Shown here: positions 6,162 through 9,860 of the stretch, piece by piece
Layout of the letters: every line of letters starts with the position of its first letter
Position numbering within the stretch: the first letter of the stretch is position 1
NCBI GenBank assembly: GCA_030018555.1
Contig: JASEHY010000040.1
Coordinates: forward strand, 1-9,860
Source: Planctomycetota bacterium
GTDB lineage: Bacteria; Planctomycetota; MHYJ01; JACQXL01
DNA: 9,860 bases
Reading direction: 5' to 3'
Notes under the pieces: generated by a model
What the model saw: the letters and a program-made list of their open reading frames with translations, nothing else
What the model was told of the DNA's origin: nothing
The model's database searches: none
Translations under genes and position numbers: made by a program

Positions 6162-6533
6162 ATGCCTCGTTTTGTAATTCAGAAACATCTTACACGAAAA
6201 TCATTCCATTTTGACCTGATGCTTGAATCTGGTGATAAACTTCTTACATGGTCGTTCAGAAATCCGCTTAAAAAATGTAAGGAGAAACTAATATCACAAC
6301 CTCTTAAACCTCTACTTGACCACAGAAAAAAATACCTGACTTATGAAGGTAAAATATCAGGGGGACGTGGCAGTGTAAAAATCTGGGATAACGGCACTTA
6401 TCGCCCTATTATCTGGCAGAAGAACATTAAAGTCTTTTCCCTGAAAGGCAGAAAAATAAAAGGAGGGTTTTTTATTCTATCGCTTCTTCCTCATCTTCAA
6501 CTTCGTCTAGTTCCTCTAATTCACTTTCAATAA
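6162..6533 (+). CDS. Stand-alone LigD-type 3'-phosphoesterase (PE) domain protein
   Basis: This protein of 123 residues is about the size of a single PE domain, which in bacterial LigD trims 3'-phosphate or ribonucleotide ends during end joining. Residues matching the Mn2+-binding set are His9 (FVIQKH), His16 and Asp18 (FHFDLMLE), with a further His54 in the LDHRKKYLTYEG segment. GGRGSVKIWDNGTY (67-80) matches the domain core. The FDLMLESGDKLLTW form and the SGGRGSV loop recall a subfamily I associate with Planctomycetes. No ligase or polymerase domain is attached or adjacent. ATG 6162 lacks a clear Shine-Dalgarno, but FVIQKH near the N-terminus supports it. The last ~17 residues are hydrophobic, not family-like, and are read antisense to the tail of the GcvH-like gene. 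Confidence 0.78.
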   Translation: MPRFVIQKHLTRKSFHFDLMLESGDKLLTWSFRNPLKKCKEKLISQPLKPLLDHRKKYLTYEGKISGGRGSVKIWDNGTYRPIIWQKNIKVFSLKGRKIKGGFFILSLLPHLQLRLVPLIHFQ

Positions 6534-6909
6534 ATTCATTGTATTCATCATACGAAATAAGACTTTCAACCTCAGTCGGGTCAGATAGTTTTACCTTCAC
6601 TAACCAACCCTCATCATAGTTGTCTTCCAGAAGAAGATAATGATTTTTAAGCAGTTCATTATTGACCGCGGTTATTTTGCCACTGACTGGAGAAATAAAG
6701 GTGGCCAAGCCGTCGTCTGTTTCAATCTCTCCTAAAAATGCGTCCTGTTCAATTTCGCTTTTTACCTTGGGCAACTTTATAGAAATTGTAGTTTCCATAT
6801 TACGAACAAGATAATCTGTTACTCCAATGGATGCTTCATTTTTTTCTTCCAACTTCACCCACAGATGAGATTCCGAGTAATATAAATCCTTTGGTCTTTT
6901 AATTCTCAT
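6472..6909 (-). CDS. gcvH: GcvH-like protein lacking the lipoylation lysine
   Basis: This is a protein of 145 residues from the ATG at 6907-6909. Family features of glycine cleavage H protein are SHLW (SHEW in most), GVTDYLV (GITDYA), FLGEIET, SPVSGKITAVN, NYDEGWLVKVKLSD and a final DEYNEFI. Canonical H proteins carry lipoate on the Lys of ESVKA just before SPVSG. Here the matching stretch is ETDDGLATFISPVSG, with Asp66 in the Lys position and no Lys nearby, so lipoylation at the usual site is impossible. A Glu/Asp-rich tail of about 18 residues extends beyond the usual ~127-residue length and is encoded in the region overlapping the phosphoesterase gene. No other glycine cleavage gene is in the window. 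It may be a non-catalytic paralogue, a scaffold, or a carrier for another modification. Confidence 0.85.
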   Translation of the reverse strand: MRIKRPKDLYYSESHLWVKLEEKNEASIGVTDYLVRNMETTISIKLPKVKSEIEQDAFLGEIETDDGLATFISPVSGKITAVNNELLKNHYLLLEDNYDEGWLVKVKLSDPTEVESLISYDEYNEFIESELEELDEVEDEEEAIE

Positions 6910-6912
6910 AAC

Positions 6913-6918
6913 ACCTCC
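6913..6918 (-). promoter_or_regulatory. Ribosome binding site GGAGGT deciding the gcvH-like start
   Basis: GGAGGT on the minus strand lies 3 bases before ATG 6909. A longer reading from the TTG at 6930 would place this strong site inside the coding region and has no binding site of its own, so the ATG is the better start. The spacing is slightly short. Confidence 0.75.
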
Positions 6919-6936
6919 AATCTTTAACAACTTATT

Positions 6937-6996
6937 GTAGGGGCAACCCTATGTGGTTGTCCTTTATATTGGGGCGACCACACGAGTCGCCCCTAC
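6937..6996. repeat. 60 bp palindromic element made of two inverted half-copies
   Basis: The arms GTAGGGGC (6937-6944) and GCCCCTAC (6989-6996) are perfect. Each half also folds alone: GGGCAACC with GGTTGTCC on the left (one G-T pair) and GGGGCGAC with GTCGCCCC (6971-6993) on the right. The right half is an imperfect reverse complement of the left over about 23 bases. It lies upstream of the minus-strand gcvH-like gene in a gap of about 290 bases (6910-7198) that holds no gene. Confidence 0.65.
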
Positions 6997-7009
6997 TAAG
7001 AGCAGGGCA

Positions 7010-7030
7010 TTCTGGCGGGTAATCCCCCGC
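7010..7030. repeat. GCGGG/CCCGC repeat sharing a word with the ferredoxin insert
   Basis: TTCTGGCGGGT (7010-7020) is identical to the minus-strand reading of 2424-2434 inside the ferredoxin gene. GCGGG (7015-7019) pairs with CCCGC (7026-7030). It looks like an intergenic copy of the same palindromic family. Confidence 0.5.
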
Positions 7031-7057
7031 TATGCTCGGGATAAATGTGATTAATTC

Positions 7058-7075
7058 GTCCCGCTAAAGCGGGAC
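7058..7075. repeat. GTCCCGC-TAAA-GCGGGAC hairpin
   Basis: This is a perfect 7-base stem with a TAAA loop, the same core as at 6119-6132 in a longer form. It lies in the gene-free gap between the divergent gcvH-like and ABC transporter genes and has no T-run on either strand. Confidence 0.65.
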
Positions 7076-7106
7076 TCAAAGTCGCACTTATAAACAATCA
7101 TAAAAC

Positions 7107-7137
7107 TTGATAAATATGTCAAGGTTTTTAGTATTAT
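7107..7137 (+). promoter_or_regulatory. Possible sigma-70-type promoter of the ABC transporter genes
   Basis: TTGATA (7107-7112) and TATTAT (7132-7137) lie in an AT-rich stretch before the ATPase gene. The 19-base spacer is longer than the ideal 17, so the assignment is tentative. The start of transcription would be near 7144, giving a leader of about 55 bases before ATG 7199. Confidence 0.25.
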
Positions 7138-7198
7138 TCTAATTTTTATTGGCTTGAGTCCGGAAATCATAGTCGTTCTGGCATTCAGCATCATAAAT

Positions 7199-7939
7199 AT
7201 GATAGAATTAAAAGAAGTAATCAAATCTTTCGGTTCCAAGATAGCCGTTGATAGGCTCAGTCTTACCATCCCTGCAGGTAAATTGTTTGCTTTTATTGGT
7301 TCAAATGGAGCGGGCAAAACAACCACCGCAAAACTTATCTCAGGGCTTTTACAACCAACATCAGGTGAAATATTTATTGACGGCAAAAATATGCGTTCCG
7401 ATAAACAGCGTGAGGAATTAAAACAACTCATCTCTTATATTCCTGACCAGCCCTTTCTCTACGAAAAACTATCAGGCAGAGAATTACTTTATTTCATCGG
7501 CAGGATGTATCAAGTCCCCCAGCAAAGATTTAATGATAGTCTGGAATACTATATAGAATTATTCAGAATGAAAGATTATATTGACCACCTTATTGAAGGG
7601 TATTCTCTGGGGATGAAGCAGAAGGTGGTCATTGTCGCGGGCTTGATACATAGCCCAAAAATCGTGGTCGTGGACGAACCGCTGGTAGGACTTGACCCTG
7701 CCAATGTCAGAATCGTCAAGGATTTATTCCGTAAAATTGTGCGTGAGGGCGCAACTATCTTTATGTCCACCCATATCCTTGCTATTGCCCAGGAAATCGC
7801 TGATATTATCGGTGTTATTCATCAGGGTAAACTTATTGCTCAGGGCTCTTTTGAGGAACTCAAGTCAATCAAAAAGCAGGATACCGTCTCCGGCTTAAAC
7901 TTAGAAGACATATTCTTATTACTCTGCCAAGATGAATAA
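7199..7939 (+). CDS. ABC transporter ATP-binding protein
   Basis: This protein of 246 residues (counted from ATG 7199) has a complete nucleotide-binding domain: Walker A GSNGAGKTTT (34-43), Q-loop Gln84 in YIPDQP, a divergent signature YSLGMKQK (135-142) in place of LSGGQ, Walker B VVVDEP with catalytic Glu160, D-loop GLDP and switch His192 in MSTH. The SLGMKQ signature and the overall pattern are typical of ABC-2-type exporter ATPases. An upstream TTG (7154) would add 15 residues not seen in the family, so MIELKEV is preferred, although neither start has a good Shine-Dalgarno. The permease gene overlaps the end by 8 bases (ATGAATAA), so the two proteins very likely form one transporter. Confidence 0.9.
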   Translation: MIELKEVIKSFGSKIAVDRLSLTIPAGKLFAFIGSNGAGKTTTAKLISGLLQPTSGEIFIDGKNMRSDKQREELKQLISYIPDQPFLYEKLSGRELLYFIGRMYQVPQQRFNDSLEYYIELFRMKDYIDHLIEGYSLGMKQKVVIVAGLIHSPKIVVVDEPLVGLDPANVRIVKDLFRKIVREGATIFMSTHILAIAQEIADIIGVIHQGKLIAQGSFEELKSIKKQDTVSGLNLEDIFLLLCQDE

Positions 7940-9608
7940 TATTGCAACACTCTATAAATTCAGACTCAGGGGCTTCCTGAACCAGACTATTCAACAACTT
8001 GATAATAATAAACTTAAAATTATCATCATCTTTTCTTCCGCAATTATTCTCTGGTTCTGCATTTTTATCTTCTTTCATCGCTCTTTTATCTTTGTGGACG
8101 CCTTTGAGGAAGTTGGCGCTATTGTCAAGATATATTTTCTTGCTCTCTTTTTCTTTGCTCTGGGTATAATGCTCGTGGTCAGCAATGCTATTATCAATTA
8201 TTCCTCGTTATTCCAGTCACTTGAAACCGCGTATCTTTTTTCACTACCTTTCTCTCCCGTCAAGATATTCTTCTACAAGATAACGGAATCCTTATTATTC
8301 TCATCCTGGGCGTTCTTATTTCTTGGCTCTCCGCTTCTCATTGCCTATGGAATTAACGCCCATTCCAGATGGTTATATTATTTCTGGATGGCTATATTTT
8401 CAGCCGTGTTTATCATCTTACCTGCCCTACTTGGCGGATTTATCAGTCTGATGCTGGGCAGATTTCTTCCCAGACGCAGGAGAGAAGTAATACTTTTAAC
8501 TCTTCTCCTGATAGTCCTTGTTATCATTATAGCAATCTCACAGATGCAGGAATTAACCCGTTTCAAGTTCACTGCTGGCTGGATGCAGGTGTTTTTGCAT
8601 AAACTCTCCTTTGCCCAGAATATCTTTCTGCCCAGTTATTGGGTTACCAGGGGCTTAATAAGTGCGACTGGAGACGGGTCTGAGACCTTATTTTTCTTCT
8701 TTCTCTTTCTCTCACAGATATTATTTCTCGGCTTGATTATGTTCTATCTCTCGGGCACAACCTATTTTACCGCCTACTCCCTTGTCCATTCTTCCCGGAA
8801 GGATAAAAAATATCCCGCTATCTCCTATATTGACCGGCTGGGCAATTTAGTGATGCAATTCTTGAGACGACCGATACGGCTGATTATTCTTAAAGATGTC
8901 AAAACCATCATTCGCGACCCTGTCCAGTGGTCTCAATTCCTCATATTCTTCGGTCTTCTGGCTATCTATTTTATCAATATCAGAAATATCCCCTATATCC
9001 GCCTCAATGAAATTCTGTGGCAATATCTGGTCTCTTCTCTTAATGTGGTAGCAACGACACTGACACTGGCAACCTTTACCACCCGCTTTGTTTATCCGCA
9101 GATAAGTCTGGAAGGCAAAAGATTCTGGATTATTGGAATGATGCCGATAAGCAGGGAGGACATATTTTATAGCAAGTTCATCTTTGCCTTCCTCGGCTCA
9201 ATACTTATTGCTGAGCCATTGATTTTTATTTCCTCCTATCAGTTAGAAATCCCGCTATCCCTATTTACTCGTCAACTCTATCAGGTATTTCTTATTTCGC
9301 TGGGCTTATCTGCCTTAGCAGTCTCTCTGGGCGTGCTTTATCCTGAATTCAAAGAAGATAACCCCTCAAAGATAGTCTCAGGATTTGGCGGAACATTAAC
9401 TCTGGTAACAAGTCTCTTATATACTCTAACGATAATTGTAATTGACAACCTGCCCTCTCATCTCTTTTATGTGCTGGGAAAAATTTCCGCAGAACGCTTC
9501 AGCCAATTACAAACCATCTGTACTATTATAACCTTCCTCATTGCTATCGGCGTCTCTGTTTTTTCTCTCTCTCTGGGTTTAAGAGCGATACGGAAGATAG
9601 AGGTATAA
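7932..9608 (+). CDS. ABC-2-type exporter permease, about 11-12 membrane helices
   Basis: This 558-residue, very hydrophobic protein has no signal peptide but has a cytoplasmic-looking start. Hydrophobic segments are near 29-48, 67-88, 121-141, 149-175, 186-203, 252-274, 334-350, 366-386, 412-434, 450-470, 484-504 and 529-551. The positively charged loop RRRR (181-184) and the LKDVKTIIRDPVQWSQFL segment (320-337) resemble large 'putative ABC exporter' permeases in which two ABC-2-like halves are fused. It is about twice the length of a single ABC-2 permease, which fits such a fusion. It overlaps the ATPase gene by 8 bases. The substrate cannot be told; drugs, lipids or peptides are all possible. 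It faces no partner downstream, as only repeats follow. Confidence 0.82.
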   Translation: MNNIATLYKFRLRGFLNQTIQQLDNNKLKIIIIFSSAIILWFCIFIFFHRSFIFVDAFEEVGAIVKIYFLALFFFALGIMLVVSNAIINYSSLFQSLETAYLFSLPFSPVKIFFYKITESLLFSSWAFLFLGSPLLIAYGINAHSRWLYYFWMAIFSAVFIILPALLGGFISLMLGRFLPRRRREVILLTLLLIVLVIIIAISQMQELTRFKFTAGWMQVFLHKLSFAQNIFLPSYWVTRGLISATGDGSETLFFFFLFLSQILFLGLIMFYLSGTTYFTAYSLVHSSRKDKKYPAISYIDRLGNLVMQFLRRPIRLIILKDVKTIIRDPVQWSQFLIFFGLLAIYFINIRNIPYIRLNEILWQYLVSSLNVVATTLTLATFTTRFVYPQISLEGKRFWIIGMMPISREDIFYSKFIFAFLGSILIAEPLIFISSYQLEIPLSLFTRQLYQVFLISLGLSALAVSLGVLYPEFKEDNPSKIVSGFGGTLTLVTSLLYTLTIIVIDNLPSHLFYVLGKISAERFSQLQTICTIITFLIAIGVSVFSLSLGLRAIRKIEV

Positions 9609-9646
9609 CATTTCTTAATTGTATAGGAAAATATATTAAAATGGGA

Positions 9647-9787
9647 CCACGAATGGACATTCATCCCGCACATAACTTATGTGCGGGGCGGATAAACACG
9701 AAATTATCTACAAGGATTATTTCATAACTAACTAGTGTTCATTCGACCCGACGGTCGCCCGTTTTAATAGGGCGTGTTTATTCGTGG
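9647..9787. repeat. 141 bp composite palindromic element after the permease gene
   Basis: The outer arms CCACGAAT (9647-9654) and ATTCGTGG (9780-9787) continue inward with 11 of 13 matches. Inside are the perfect hairpin CCCGCACATAA/TTATGTGCGGG (9665-9687, one-base loop), CGACC/GGTCG (9744-9757) and CGCCC/GGGCG (9756-9774). Related words (ATAAACACGAA, AGTGTTCATTCG) recur within it. There is no gene in 9609-9860. Confidence 0.6.
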
Positions 9788-9810
9788 CTAATTTCATAAT
9801 TCGCATAATC

Positions 9811-9854
9811 CGGGGACACATCCTAATTCTTTATTAATAGGTATGTGTCCCCCG
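9811..9854. repeat. GGGGACACAT hairpin at the right edge
   Basis: CGGGGACACAT-CCTA (9811-9825) pairs with TAGG-T-ATGTGTCCCC (9838-9852) with a single bulged T. It is long and stable. Hairpins starting with this GGGGACACAT word often flank REP-associated IS200-like transposase genes in my recollection, so such a gene might lie beyond the window edge. No transposase is visible inside the window. Confidence 0.6.
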
Positions 9855-9860
9855 AATTTA

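Noticed and set aside
6910..6930. TTG at 6930 as the start of the gcvH-like gene
   Set aside because: The strong GGAGGT at 6913-6918 would then lie inside the coding region. The ATG at 6909 fits both the binding site and the family N-terminus.
7154..7198. TTG at 7154 as the start of the ABC ATPase
   Set aside because: The added 15 residues are not typical of ABC ATPases, and the TTG has no binding site. MIELKEV at 7199 is the normal family start.
7051..7431. Minus-strand open frame of 126 codons across the 5' end of the ABC ATPase gene
   Set aside because: It is antisense to the conserved Walker A region, runs into a palindromic repeat at its 3' end, and its product has no family-like motif.

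Overview
This window reads as chromosomal DNA from an uncultivated, probably anaerobic bacterium of moderate to low GC content. The signs are a tungsten-type aldehyde:ferredoxin oxidoreductase with its own multi-cluster ferredoxin, an LL-diaminopimelate aminotransferase, bacterial tRNAs of which only one encodes its CCA, and unusually many small palindromic elements between genes. Phylum cannot be fixed by reading alone. The small LigD-type phosphoesterase resembles forms I associate with Planctomycetes and neighbouring candidate phyla, which is only a weak hint.

Layout. Bases 1-113 hold the C-terminal end of a plus-strand M20-type peptidase whose stop codon lies inside a hairpin. A minus-strand operon follows, read right to left: a class I glutamine-amidotransferase-fold hydrolase (2674-3396), a four-cluster ferredoxin (2220-2669) whose ribosome binding site is made of the last two codons of the hydrolase gene, and aldehyde:ferredoxin oxidoreductase (265-2079). 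On the plus strand come tRNA-Gln(CTG) and tRNA-Glu(CTC), separated by a hairpin-packed inverted-repeat element. Then comes a tight plus-strand cluster: LL-diaminopimelate aminotransferase, a Nudix ADP-ribose pyrophosphatase-like enzyme, and a small protein with four MshEN-like helical repeats and a zinc ribbon. A stand-alone LigD-type 3'-phosphoesterase domain follows. It converges on, and overlaps, a minus-strand GcvH-like gene. Last is a two-gene ABC transporter (ATPase plus a large polytopic permease) and a palindrome-rich tail.

How the genes work together. The oxidoreductase oxidises aldehydes to acids and would pass electrons to the adjacent four-cluster ferredoxin. The hydrolase is translationally linked to the ferredoxin and may act in the same nitrogen or aldehyde catabolic route; this is inference. 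The aminotransferase makes LL-diaminopimelate for lysine and peptidoglycan. Its co-transcribed partners look like housekeeping (Nudix) and regulatory or scaffold (repeat protein) functions. The ABC pair forms one transporter of unknown substrate.

Most notable observations: (1) the GcvH-like protein has Asp where the lipoylated Lys should be; (2) a GC-rich palindromic repeat appears to be inserted in frame in the ferredoxin, with a related copy in an intergenic region; (3) the four-repeat MshEN-like zinc-ribbon protein; (4) the ~200 bp inverted-repeat element between the two tRNA genes; (5) the overlap of the phosphoesterase and GcvH-like genes, which coincides with their atypical C-terminal tails. 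I found no CRISPR array, no transposase and no clear defence system.
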